A stretch of 64,000 bases of DNA from the NCBI GenBank assembly GCA_963844625.1, contig CAWJPF010000018.1:62001-126000 (forward strand). The letters are read 5' to 3'. This DNA comes from Palsa-504 sp963844625 (GTDB taxonomy: Bacteria > Actinomycetota > Actinomycetes > Streptosporangiales > Streptosporangiaceae). A program made the translations under genes and the position numbers. Each line of letters begins with the position of its first letter. The first letter of the stretch is position 1. Below the pieces are notes generated by a model. That model made no database searches. It saw only the letters and a list, made by a program, of their open reading frames with translations, and was not told the DNA's origin. Positions 1-8,054 of the stretch are shown here, one piece after another.

Positions 1-1
1 G

Positions 2-418
2 CCAGACCCGGTGTTCGGTCCCGAGCCCGACTACCTGCTCAGCGAGGACGAACGTGACATCCTCAGCTACGTCCGCGCCAGCCCCAAGGGACTGTCCGCC
101 CGTGACCTGAACCTGCGCCAGCTCGACGAGCTCGGCATCCTGGTCGGGGCGTTCGCGCGGCGGCTGCCGGACGAGGTCGCCGGGGTCCAGATGCGCGCCA
201 TCGAACGCGCCGGGCTCGATAACCTCACTTTCGCCTGGGCGGGCGGCATCGAACGCGGGCACCGGCATTACTTCCGCATCGAGGGGCCCACGCTGCTCAT
301 CGAGCACGACAACACCCAGCACAACGGCAACCACATCCACTCCGTGTGGCGTAACCCGGAGGACGACTTCGGCGACGACGTGCTCGCCGAGCACTACCGC
401 CTGCACCACCAGGCCTGA
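2..418 (+). CDS. DUF3500 family protein, C-terminal part
   Basis: The frame is already open at the left edge, so this is the tail of a longer gene; a GTG at 11 is only an internal codon in my reading. The C-terminal block, with GPTLLIEHDNTQ followed by NHIHSVWRNPEDDFG and AEHYR, is the typical end of DUF3500 proteins, which usually run to 300 residues or more. The function of the family is not established. It ends 65 bases before the potassium-channel gene on the same strand. Family assignment is from motif memory; confidence is good because the conserved block is long and uninterrupted. Confidence 0.75.
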   Translation, partial: PDPVFGPEPDYLLSEDERDILSYVRASPKGLSARDLNLRQLDELGILVGAFARRLPDEVAGVQMRAIERAGLDNLTFAWAGGIERGHRHYFRIEGPTLLIEHDNTQHNGNHIHSVWRNPEDDFGDDVLAEHYRLHHQA

Positions 419-483
419 CGCTGCGTGAGGCTGGCGCCTGCGCTTTGCTGCGGTGATGTCGGAGGTGGGGCACGATATGTGCC

Positions 484-1446
484 GTGATAACTCTTCTAGT
501 GCGTATCCTCGGTGGGCGGCAGCGGCAGCATGTGGCCGCCCTCCTCGGCTCGGCGCTCGCCTGCGTGCTGATCGGCGCCTGGCTGTTCGCGCTGACCCAG
601 CACTATCCGTTCACGACCGGCCTGTACTGGGCGGTCACGACGGCCACGACCGTCGGATACGGTGACGTGACGCCGCATGACGGCGTCGGACGCTTGATCA
701 GCTCGGCCGTCATGTTGACCACGATCCCGCTGCTCGCGGCGGTGTTCGCGCTCGTGACCGGCGGGGCCGCAGCGGCCGGAATTCGGAGGATACTCAACTT
801 GGAAACCCGGTTCCCCGAGGGCACCTACCGGCTCGTCATCGGGATGAACCCCACGGTGCCCGCGATCCTGGACGAGCTGAAGGCGGCGGGGGTGCCCGTC
901 GTGCTGGCCGCCGACGTCGAGCCGGGCACGATCCAGCCGGGCGTGCACCTGATCCGCGGCGACCCGACTCACGAGCGCACGATCGCCTCAGCCCGTCCGG
1001 CCGGGGCCCAGCAGGCCCTCATCTCCGGCGCCAGCGATGGCGATGTGCTGGTCAGCGCGGTGATATTGCGCAAGCTAGCGCCTGACCTGCCTATTACGGC
1101 CCTGGTCACCTCGGCTTCTGTGCGGGAGGCGCTGCACGACCTCGGCGTCCAGCACGCCGTGTCGGCCGACGAACTGGTGGCCCGCACCCTGGCGACGACC
1201 CTGGAAACACCGCACGCGGGCGAGATGGTCGCGCAGCTCGTGGAGTCGGGCCGGGACATCCTGGCCGAGATCGATGCCGACCCGGCCTCGATCGGCAAAG
1301 CGCTCAGCGCCGTCCGCGACGAGCGCGCCGGTCTGGTGCTCGGCGTGATCCACGCGGGCAGGTTCACCCTGGGCCTCGGCGAGGACCCGGTCATCGCACC
1401 CGGAGACCGCCTGCTAATAGCCGAGGCGGCGGCCCGCCGGCGTTGA
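484..1446 (+). CDS. Two-TM potassium channel with RCK (TrkA-N-like) domain
   Basis: A 320-residue membrane protein. A first hydrophobic helix lies at about residues 17-38, a pore loop with the selectivity filter TVGYGD at 56-61, and a second helix at about 70-98; this is the KcsA/MthK-type minimal K+ pore. Residues from about 110 onward form a Rossmann-like RCK domain (YRLVIGMNPTVPAIL, later HLIRGDPTHERTI) and then a TrkA-C-like tail ending with APGDRLLIAEA. The nucleotide-binding glycine motif is degenerate (GMNPTV in place of GxGxxG), so NAD binding is doubtful. The start is GTG at 484. No partner gene is evident; it is probably a stand-alone ligand-gated channel in the cell membrane. Confidence 0.85.
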   Translation: MITLLVRILGGRQRQHVAALLGSALACVLIGAWLFALTQHYPFTTGLYWAVTTATTVGYGDVTPHDGVGRLISSAVMLTTIPLLAAVFALVTGGAAAAGIRRILNLETRFPEGTYRLVIGMNPTVPAILDELKAAGVPVVLAADVEPGTIQPGVHLIRGDPTHERTIASARPAGAQQALISGASDGDVLVSAVILRKLAPDLPITALVTSASVREALHDLGVQHAVSADELVARTLATTLETPHAGEMVAQLVESGRDILAEIDADPASIGKALSAVRDERAGLVLGVIHAGRFTLGLGEDPVIAPGDRLLIAEAAARRR

Positions 1447-1489
1447 TGCCCTGGGTTCAACTGGGGCCGAAGAGGTCGGCGTTCTGGAC

Positions 1490-1594
1490 ATGCCGCAGGC
1501 TAGTCTCCGGCTGATCATGCTCGGCTGCGAGTTCGACGTGCACGAACCGCCCGCACTCATCGACCATCCGGCCGCTGTGGCCGCCCGAGGCTAG
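1490..1594 (+). pseudogene. C-terminal remnant of a WYL-domain transcriptional regulator
   Basis: A 34-codon reading frame ends LGCEFDVHEPPALIDH and then a stop. This resembles the usual last lines of YafY/WYL-type regulators, which end with a block like LGxEFEVHEPPEL. Nothing upstream in this frame looks like the rest of the protein: the frame runs back into the end of the channel gene. It is therefore read as a leftover fragment. Its TAG at 1592-1594 overlaps the TAG of the convergent LuxR-type gene. The identification rests on a short motif and is tentative. Confidence 0.35.
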
Positions 1595-4323
1595 AGCCTG
1601 GCCTCTTCGCTCGTTAGGGCGAGTTTCTGCGCGAGGTCGTCGCGAGAGTGGATGCGAAGCTTCTGGTAGACGTGGCGAAGGTGGTACTCGACCGTCTTCG
1701 GGCTGAGAAAGAGTGCGGCTGCGGTTTCCCGTGTCGTCTTTCCCCCGGCCAGCAGAAGCGCGATTTGCAGCTCTTGCGGGGTCAGTTCGTCAATCATGCT
1801 TGGGCCCCGCCTGCGGCGCCTCTCGCCGGTCGCCGCGAGCTCGGTGCGGGCGCGATCGGCCCAGGGGCGGGCGTCCAGGCGGTCGAATGTATTCACGGCG
1901 GCGCGGAGCTGCTCACGGGCCAAGACCCGGTTTCGGGCTCGCCGCAACCGCTCGCCGTACGCCAGTTGCGTGCGCGCCGTCTCGAACGTATCGGGCGTCT
2001 GTTCGTGGAGGCTGAGCGCCTGCTCAAAGTGCAGGGCGAGGTGGGCGTCTTCGGCGAGCAGCCCACTGCAACGGAGCGCGCGGGCGAGCGACCATGGCTG
2101 CCCTTTGGCTCGCGCAGCGGTCGCGAACTGTGCGGCGGCCCGCTGCGCGTCGTGGTCGCGGCCTAGCCTCAAGTAGGCCTCGACGAGCTCTGCCGCGGGC
2201 GAGAGATCGACGTCGGTGATCGCAAGGTCGCGTAGCAGCTGCTGTTGAAATTCGAAGAGCGCAGCGGCGCGGACCGCGTTGCCGAGTCCGAGTTCCAGCT
2301 CGCCGAGCGCCGCCGTCGCCCAGATCTTGTGGAGCCCCATCCCGAGCTCACGGCTAAGGCTGAGCGCTTCGGCGGCACCGCTCCTGCACTCGCGCTCACG
2401 TCCGCGGCGCGCTTGCAACCAGGCGAGACCCGCGAGACCAAAAGTCAGCTCGGTCCGTTGGCCACTCTCCCGCGCCAGGTCGATCGCTTCTTGATAGGTG
2501 GCCTCGGCGACCGCCCAGCGGTCGGTGGTGGCATGGTCGCGAGCGATCAGGTTCAGCACGAACGGCAGGACTCCGACGGCTGCGCGTGCACGGGCGGTGT
2601 TCACCGCATGCTCCAGCAGCGAGCGCCCGGCGCCCGTCTCGCGCAGGAAGATCGGCCCGACGGCCAGCCAGGGCAGCATCTGGAGATCCCCGCGCAACGC
2701 GGCCGAGTTCTCGGCCAGCGCGATGGCCTCGTGAATCGCCGTTGCGCCGGCCGCCGCGTCGCCGCCGAGAATCCGCGCCATGCCGACCGCGATCGCAGCC
2801 AGAAAGCGGGCGCGTATCGAAGGGCAATCGGGCAGAATTGCTCGTACTTCGTCGGCGACCGACAGCATCTCGGCTGCGTGCCCAGCGTAGAAGCAAGCGC
2901 TGGCGGCGTCGGCGAGCATCGCGACGGCGCGCTCAGGATCGGCTCGCTTAGCGGCCGCCGTCAAGATCGCGTGACCGCGCATTACGGGACCACGGCGTGT
3001 GGCTATGTGGCCGGCGAGCTGATCGATCTTGACGAGTTTCGCCGGGTCGCTGGTGGACGCGCGGGCCTCGTCGAGCAGTCCGACAGCGTGATCAGCGAGC
3101 CCGGCAAGCCAGCTCGCCTCGGCCGCCTCCCACAGCAGGCGTGCGCGCCGCTCGCTGTCGGCGGCAAGCCTCCCGGCCCGCTCGAAGGCCGAGGTGGCGG
3201 CCGCGTAAGCGCTGCGCTCACGGGCGCGGGTGGCCGCCTGCTCAAGTGCGGCGGAAGCCGAGTCGTCCGCGCCGGTGGCCGCGGCAGCGAGATGCCATGC
3301 ACGACGGTCGCCGTCCCGATCGGGCAGGATGGCGGCGAGCGCCCGGTGGGCGTCTCGCCTCTGCGCGGCTGGTGCAGCAGCGTAGATTGCTGACCGTGCC
3401 AGCGGGTGGCGGAATTCCACCACCCCTGCGCGCAGCGTAACCAGGCCCGCGCTTTCTGCAGCGGCCAGCGTGGAGAGATTGATTCTGAGCCGGGCCGCGG
3501 CCCGCTCAAGCATCGGCAGATCGCCGCTTTCGCTCGTCGCGGCGAGAACCAGAGCCCGCTGCGCGTCGTCGTCGAGCAAGCCAGCTCGGCGCAGGAACGC
3601 GCGCGAGATCGTGGCGGAGACAAGGACCGGAGCGCCTTCAGGTGCCAGCGCCACATTATGCGCCTCTGGAGCGAGTTCGAGCAGGGCAAGCGGATTGCCG
3701 GCCGTCGCGCCGTGCAGCCGTCTGGCCGCCTCGGGTGCCAGGCCTCCTAGCAGAGTGGCTGCCTCTTCGCTGGTAAGGCCGCTAATCCGCAGTGTCGGCA
3801 GGTCAGCGTCATCGATCAGCGATGGATCACCATCGCGGACGGCGAGAAAAACAGCGATCGGATCGGCCACTAGGCGCCGGAAGGCGAACAGCAGCGCCTG
3901 CCCACTGGACTGGTCAAGCCATTGAGCGTCGTCGACCAGCACCGCCACTGGGCCCTGCTCGGCGTAAGCCGCGAGCAGGCTGAGTGTGGCTGCGCCGACC
4001 GCGAAGCGCTCCTGCGCTGGACTGGGCCGGAGCGCGAGCGCGCCCTCAAGGGCCACCGCCTGCGGCTCCGGGATCCGCTCAAGCATCGCCAGAGCGGGGC
4101 GAACGAGCTCTAGCAGGGACGCGAAGGGAATCTGCGCCTCCGACTGGATTCCGCGTGCACGCAGTAGCCGCATCCCGGCCGCGCGCTCACCGACATGGTG
4201 AAGCAGAGCGGTCTTGCCGATCCCAGGTTCCCCGACAAATGCGAGTACGGCGCTTTCGCCCGATCGTGCCCTTGCAAGAGCAAGCTCGATTTCGCGCCGC
4301 TCTTGCTCGCGACCGAGCAGCAT
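1591..4323 (-). CDS. LuxR family regulator with N-terminal AAA ATPase (LAL type)
   Basis: A 910-residue regulator of the large ATP-binding LuxR class (MalT/LAL). Near the N-terminus LLGREQERREIE is followed by a Walker A GEPGIGKT at about 31-38 and a Walker B VAVLVDDAQW at about residue 130. A long alpha-helical, TPR-like middle is rich in Ala-Leu repeats. The C-terminus carries the LuxR/GerE helix-turn-helix (LTPQELQIALLLAGGKTT, then SPKTVEYHLRHVYQKL). The start was set at ATG 4323 because family members begin just before the LLGRE block; a GTG at 4365 would add 14 residues. No ribosome site decides between them. It is convergent with the channel gene, and its targets are unknown; such proteins often control nearby transport or secondary metabolism. 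Confidence 0.88.
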   Translation of the reverse strand: MLLGREQERREIELALARARSGESAVLAFVGEPGIGKTALLHHVGERAAGMRLLRARGIQSEAQIPFASLLELVRPALAMLERIPEPQAVALEGALALRPSPAQERFAVGAATLSLLAAYAEQGPVAVLVDDAQWLDQSSGQALLFAFRRLVADPIAVFLAVRDGDPSLIDDADLPTLRISGLTSEEAATLLGGLAPEAARRLHGATAGNPLALLELAPEAHNVALAPEGAPVLVSATISRAFLRRAGLLDDDAQRALVLAATSESGDLPMLERAAARLRINLSTLAAAESAGLVTLRAGVVEFRHPLARSAIYAAAPAAQRRDAHRALAAILPDRDGDRRAWHLAAAATGADDSASAALEQAATRARERSAYAAATSAFERAGRLAADSERRARLLWEAAEASWLAGLADHAVGLLDEARASTSDPAKLVKIDQLAGHIATRRGPVMRGHAILTAAAKRADPERAVAMLADAASACFYAGHAAEMLSVADEVRAILPDCPSIRARFLAAIAVGMARILGGDAAAGATAIHEAIALAENSAALRGDLQMLPWLAVGPIFLRETGAGRSLLEHAVNTARARAAVGVLPFVLNLIARDHATTDRWAVAEATYQEAIDLARESGQRTELTFGLAGLAWLQARRGRERECRSGAAEALSLSRELGMGLHKIWATAALGELELGLGNAVRAAALFEFQQQLLRDLAITDVDLSPAAELVEAYLRLGRDHDAQRAAAQFATAARAKGQPWSLARALRCSGLLAEDAHLALHFEQALSLHEQTPDTFETARTQLAYGERLRRARNRVLAREQLRAAVNTFDRLDARPWADRARTELAATGERRRRRGPSMIDELTPQELQIALLLAGGKTTRETAAALFLSPKTVEYHLRHVYQKLRIHSRDDLAQKLALTSEEARL

Positions 4324-4453
4324 AACGAGATTGTAGGCACCTGATGCGAGACTGGCTATAAGCACTGCGGACTAGGTGCCCCACGGGAAGCGAAGATGAC
4401 CACCGCGAACGTAGCTTCGGCCCAAGAGTTATCCAGGAGATCGAGGAGGACCG

Positions 4454-4678
4454 ATGCCACTCATCAACGTCAAACTCATCGAAGACGTCTTCACGCCAGA
4501 TCAGAAGCGTCAGATCGTCGAAAGGCTCACCGAGGCGATGGTCATGATCGAGGGCGAGAACATGCGCCCAGTGACCTGGGTCGTGATCGAGGAAGTCCAC
4601 AGCGGCGACTGGGGCATCGGCGGCAAGCCGCTCACGACTCGGGACGTCAAAGCCCTCGCGGCCGGAGTGCCAGCCTGA
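4454..4678 (+). CDS. 4-oxalocrotonate tautomerase family protein
   Basis: A 74-residue protein beginning Met-Pro-Leu-Ile; in this family Met is removed and Pro becomes the catalytic base of a keto-enol tautomerase. The sequence VFTPDQKRQIVERLTEAM and the later VTWVVIEEVHSGDWGIGG match the beta-alpha-beta fold of 4-OT-like enzymes, and the length fits (60-75 residues). A strong AGGAGG at about 4445 supports the ATG at 4454. A large hairpin downstream (4800-4846) may end the transcript. The physiological substrate cannot be read from the sequence. Confidence 0.85.
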   Translation: MPLINVKLIEDVFTPDQKRQIVERLTEAMVMIEGENMRPVTWVVIEEVHSGDWGIGGKPLTTRDVKALAAGVPA

Positions 4679-4799
4679 GCTGACATGCCGCGCCGACAGC
4701 GGCTGAGTTCACCCGGCATGGGCTGCTCACTGCTAGGCACGACTGTCCTGCTCGTCCCCACTGTCCTCGCAGCTGCCAATCCTCGGGAACGGCCGGCGG

Positions 4800-4846
4800 G
4801 CGCCCCGCCCTCGACGGAGTCGACGACAGGCTTGAGGGCGGGGCGC
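4800..4846 (+). terminator. Hairpin with 13-bp perfect stem
   Basis: The arms GCGCCCCGCCCTC (4800-4812) and GAGGGCGGGGCGC (4834-4846) pair perfectly around a 21-base loop. It lies 120 bases after the tautomerase gene and about 90 before the fusion gene start, in a stretch (4679-4934) with no other coding signal. There is no T tract, which is common in actinobacteria. It could also attenuate the downstream gene. Confidence 0.5.
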
Positions 4847-4906
4847 TCGTCGGGCTCCTCGACGTGCGCCGATTGACATCCACGGCTGACACCAACGAGC
4901 CTGGCC

Positions 4907-4954
4907 ACATGAGAGCACGGGCACCGGAGGCGACATGAGGGCACGAGCACCGGA
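4907..4954 (+). repeat. 26-bp tandem duplication across the start codon of the fusion gene
   Basis: A 22-base block beginning ACATGAG occurs at 4907-4928 and again at 4933-4954 with two mismatches, period 26. Each copy holds an ATG. The first ATG (4909) opens a nine-codon frame whose TGA (4936-4938) overlaps the second ATG (4935) as ATGA. The repeat therefore creates a minute leader frame with nearly the same first codons as the real gene. Confidence 0.8.
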
Positions 4955-7019
4955 TGGGACCGGGGTGATTGAGCGGGACGGGGTACGGGTGGGCTACGAG
5001 ATCTTCGGCAGCGGGGAACCGACGATCTTGTTCTTCACCTCGTGGGCTATCGTCCATATGCGCCAGTGGAAAGCCCAGGTACCGTATCTTGCCCGGCACT
5101 TCCGGGTGGTGACGGTGGAGGGACGAGGCAACGGCAATGCGGATCGCCCGGACTTCCCGGCGGCTTACGCAGACCAAGAGTATGTCGACGATGCCGTCGC
5201 GGTGCTGGAGGCGACTGGTACCGACAGGGCCGTAGCCGTGGGGCTGTCTCTGGGCGGTCGTCACGCGCTGCAGCTCGCGGCGTGGCATCCGGAGCGTGTA
5301 GCAGGGGTGGTGGCTATCGGCGCGGCGCTGCCGTGGCCGCTGCCGTCCGGGTTTGACGATGTGAAAGAGACCTACTCGGGCTGGGAAAAGGCCAATCAGA
5401 ACTACTGGCGTGCTGATTATCGCGGCTGGGTCGAGTTCTTCATGTCGCAGGTTCTCACCGACTCGCATTCCACCAAGCAGTGGGAGGACCTCGTTGGCTG
5501 GGGTCTGGAGACCGACGCAGACACGCTACTGCGCACTGTGCCGGCAGTCGTGGAACCGAACGCCGCGGACGCCGAACAGGTCTGCAAGTCGGTCCGGTGC
5601 CCGGTGCTTATCGTGCACGGGGAGCATGACGGCATCGTTCCGTACGAGATCGGGGTTGCGCTGGCACGGTGGACCGGCGGTTCGATGGTGACAATCCCGG
5701 GCGGAGGGCATGCGCCGACCGTCCGTGATCCGGTGCGAACGAATCTGCTGATACATGACTTCGCCGCGTCACTCGCCCAGCCCGGTCCGCGCCGGATGGA
5801 GTGGACGCCAGCCCGCACACGGCGGCGGCGAGCGCTGTTCGTGCCTTCGGCGATCGGCCTCGGCCATGCCCGCCGCGATGTCGCGGTCGCCACCGAGCTC
5901 CGTTCCCTGCACCCCGATCTGGAGGTGCACTGGCTGGCGCAACATCCAGTCACGGAGATACTCGCCGAGCGGCACGAATGGGTCCATCCTGCGAGCAGGT
6001 GGCTGGCCAGTGAATGCGCGCATATCGAGGCTGAGTCCGGCGAACACGACCTGCACGCGTTTCAGGCCATCCGCCGGATGGACGAAATCCAGGTCGCGAA
6101 CTTCCACGTTTTCCACGAACTGGTCGATGCGGAGCCGTACGACCTGGTGGTCGCCGACGAGGGCTGGGAGATCGACTATTTCCTGCACGAGAATCCCGAA
6201 CTCAAGCGATGCCCATTTGTGTGGCTGACCGATTTCGTGGGGTGGCTGCCCATGCCCGATGGCGGGGAGGCGGAAGCGGCGATAACTGCGGATTACAACG
6301 CGGAGATGATCGAACACATCGCCCGGTACCCCCGACTGCGCGACCGCTCAGTCTTCGTCGGCACCGCCGACGATCTGGTGACCGACCCCCTTGGCCCCGG
6401 CCTGCCAGCGGTTCGTGACTGGACGCAGGCGCATTACGACTTTGCCGGCTACATCAGCGGAATCCGGCCGTCCGTGGACCGCGACGCGGTGCGGGCCGAG
6501 CAAGGCTGGCGACCCGACAACCAGGTCTGCGTCGTTTCCGCCGGTGGCTCAGCCGTGGGCCGGCACCTGCTGCAGCGAGTGGCCGAGGCCTTCCCGTACG
6601 CGCTCCAACGGCTGCCGGCACTCAAGATGGTCGTGGTCACCGGCCCTCGCCTCGAGCCCGAATCAATACCTGTGCCGCCCGGGGTTGAAGTGAGGGGATA
6701 CGTGCAGGACCTGAGTCGGCTGTTGGACGCCTGCGACGTCGCTGTCGTGCAGGGCGGATTGACCACCACCATGGAACTCGTCGAATACGGGCGGCCATTC
6801 CTTTACTTCCCGCTCGCCCACCACTTCGAGCAGCAGCTGCATGTCCCCCATCGGCTCCGGCGCTATTGCGCCGGGACCCGGATGGATTACGCGACTTCTA
6901 CCGGCGAGTCAATTGCTGACGCCATGACCGTCGCGCTCAACAAACCGACCCGCTCACTCCCGATGGAGACCGACGGAGCGCGGCGGGCCGCAGCCCTCAT
7001 CGCCGAACTTCTGCAGTAA
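4935..7019 (+). CDS. Alpha/beta hydrolase fused to a GT28/UGT-like glycosyltransferase
   Basis: A 694-residue two-domain protein. Residues about 10-280 are an alpha/beta hydrolase: nucleophile elbow GLSLGG at 103-108 (Ser105), an acid in VHGEHDG at about 230 and His in GGGHAP at about 258. Residues about 295-694 are a GT-B glycosyltransferase: VPSAIGLGHARRD is the Gly-rich acceptor-side motif of MurG/UGT-like enzymes, and VVQGGLTTTMELVEYGRPFL is the donor-site loop. The reading frame is continuous with a short Arg-rich linker (ARTRRRR). The start ATG is preceded by GGAGG but lies inside a 26-bp tandem repeat. Hydrolase and transferase probably act on the same small acceptor, for example deacylation and glycosylation; that pairing is inference. 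Confidence 0.85.
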   Translation: MRARAPDGTGVIERDGVRVGYEIFGSGEPTILFFTSWAIVHMRQWKAQVPYLARHFRVVTVEGRGNGNADRPDFPAAYADQEYVDDAVAVLEATGTDRAVAVGLSLGGRHALQLAAWHPERVAGVVAIGAALPWPLPSGFDDVKETYSGWEKANQNYWRADYRGWVEFFMSQVLTDSHSTKQWEDLVGWGLETDADTLLRTVPAVVEPNAADAEQVCKSVRCPVLIVHGEHDGIVPYEIGVALARWTGGSMVTIPGGGHAPTVRDPVRTNLLIHDFAASLAQPGPRRMEWTPARTRRRRALFVPSAIGLGHARRDVAVATELRSLHPDLEVHWLAQHPVTEILAERHEWVHPASRWLASECAHIEAESGEHDLHAFQAIRRMDEIQVANFHVFHELVDAEPYDLVVADEGWEIDYFLHENPELKRCPFVWLTDFVGWLPMPDGGEAEAAITADYNAEMIEHIARYPRLRDRSVFVGTADDLVTDPLGPGLPAVRDWTQAHYDFAGYISGIRPSVDRDAVRAEQGWRPDNQVCVVSAGGSAVGRHLLQRVAEAFPYALQRLPALKMVVVTGPRLEPESIPVPPGVEVRGYVQDLSRLLDACDVAVVQGGLTTTMELVEYGRPFLYFPLAHHFEQQLHVPHRLRRYCAGTRMDYATSTGESIADAMTVALNKPTRSLPMETDGARRAAALIAELLQ

Positions 7020-7181
7020 CAAAAGGGCGTCGCTACAGAAGGCGAGACTTCTGAGCCAATCACCGGCAGGTGATCCACCGGGAGTTCGCTCGCCGCTCGG
7101 GCGTCTGATGCTCAGGGCAGCCCCCGGTCGCGATCGGTCCAAGGCCGGGCCACTGGCTCCCTGCGACGCAGCTATGTGTCC

Positions 7182-7559
7182 CTAGATGGGCTGCGTGAGG
7201 TTGACGGTGTTGCCGTCCGGATCCTGGATATGGGCTACGCGTTGCCCCCAGGGCATGTCGTTCGGCGGGCCGAGCACACGCCCGCCCAGGGCTTCTACAT
7301 GCTCAAGCAGGCCATCGACGTCGCCGACATCCAAGTCGCCGACATTCACGTTGAGCAAGATCCGCTGCGGCGCGTCAATACGGGCCTCCCCGTCGGCCAC
7401 CACGCCGAGTTCGGCGTTACCTATCTGCAGGCCTACGTAGAAGGCGGGGCCGTCAGCTGGGACACGCGAGATTTCCACCGCACCGAGCAGGGCTTTATAG
7501 AACGCCAGGAGCAGCGGCAGGCTCGGGGTCACGATCACCGGCTGAAGGGTGGCGGGCAT
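7182..7559 (-). CDS. VOC (glyoxalase/bleomycin resistance-like) family protein
   Basis: A 125-residue single-module VOC protein. The pattern LPLLLAFYKALLG followed by FYVGLQIGNAELGV and the closing WGQRVAHIQDPDGNTVNLTQP is typical of the beta-alpha-beta-beta-beta fold, with Glu/His metal-ligand positions only partly evident. GAGGAGGAAG lies just upstream of the ATG at 7559. It stands alone between the convergent fusion gene and a small hypothetical gene on the same strand. Such proteins range from metal-dependent lyases to drug-binding proteins, so no reaction is assigned. Confidence 0.8.
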   Translation of the reverse strand: MPATLQPVIVTPSLPLLLAFYKALLGAVEISRVPADGPAFYVGLQIGNAELGVVADGEARIDAPQRILLNVNVGDLDVGDVDGLLEHVEALGGRVLGPPNDMPWGQRVAHIQDPDGNTVNLTQPI

Positions 7560-7643
7560 TCTTCCTCCTCGCAGGAACCATGCCCCTACCCAGACTCATC
7601 GTTCACCATGCCCGGTGACCTGCCCGCGATGTGAAAGAGCGCG

Positions 7644-7940
7644 CTAGTAAGTTACCGGATGAGGACGGAGTGTCGGCAACGGCAGCGGCTCACCGGTCAA
7701 GGTGAACGCGTAACGCCGTCCTGAGGGGGTGGTCCATACCAGGACCCCCGGGCTCGGGCGGTCGAGTTTCCAGCGCGGGGGCACCTCCGCGCGACCTGCT
7801 TCGATCTCTGCCGCCAGGTGGGTCATACGCTCATCCTCCGCGTCGCCGTCTTCGATTTCTCCCCGGTAGTACCCCTCGTCCTCGTCATCCCAGTCGTCGA
7901 GTTCTTCCTCGTCGACACCGAAGAAGGAATTATCGAACAT
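7644..7940 (-). CDS. Small acidic hypothetical protein with HNH/DUF222-like tail
   Basis: A 98-residue product. The first half is strongly acidic (EEELDDWDDEDEG). The second half contains RPSPGVLVWTTPSGRRYAF, which resembles the last segment of DUF222/HNH endonuclease proteins just after their nuclease domain; the HNH residues themselves are absent. It may be an independent small protein or the rewritten end of a lost nuclease gene. It is followed by an AT-rich stretch at 7960-8000 that could hold its promoter. No function is assigned. Confidence 0.5.
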   Translation of the reverse strand: MFDNSFFGVDEEELDDWDDEDEGYYRGEIEDGDAEDERMTHLAAEIEAGRAEVPPRWKLDRPSPGVLVWTTPSGRRYAFTLTGEPLPLPTLRPHPVTY

Positions 7941-8054
7941 GACCTATCCCCAACCATGGGATCGAATATTTTTTCCCATAACTAAGATACAGGCGAGCGG
8001 GCATTACGCAACCCCGAAATGAGACATACATTCGAAAGCTGATCTGGGTCAGCT

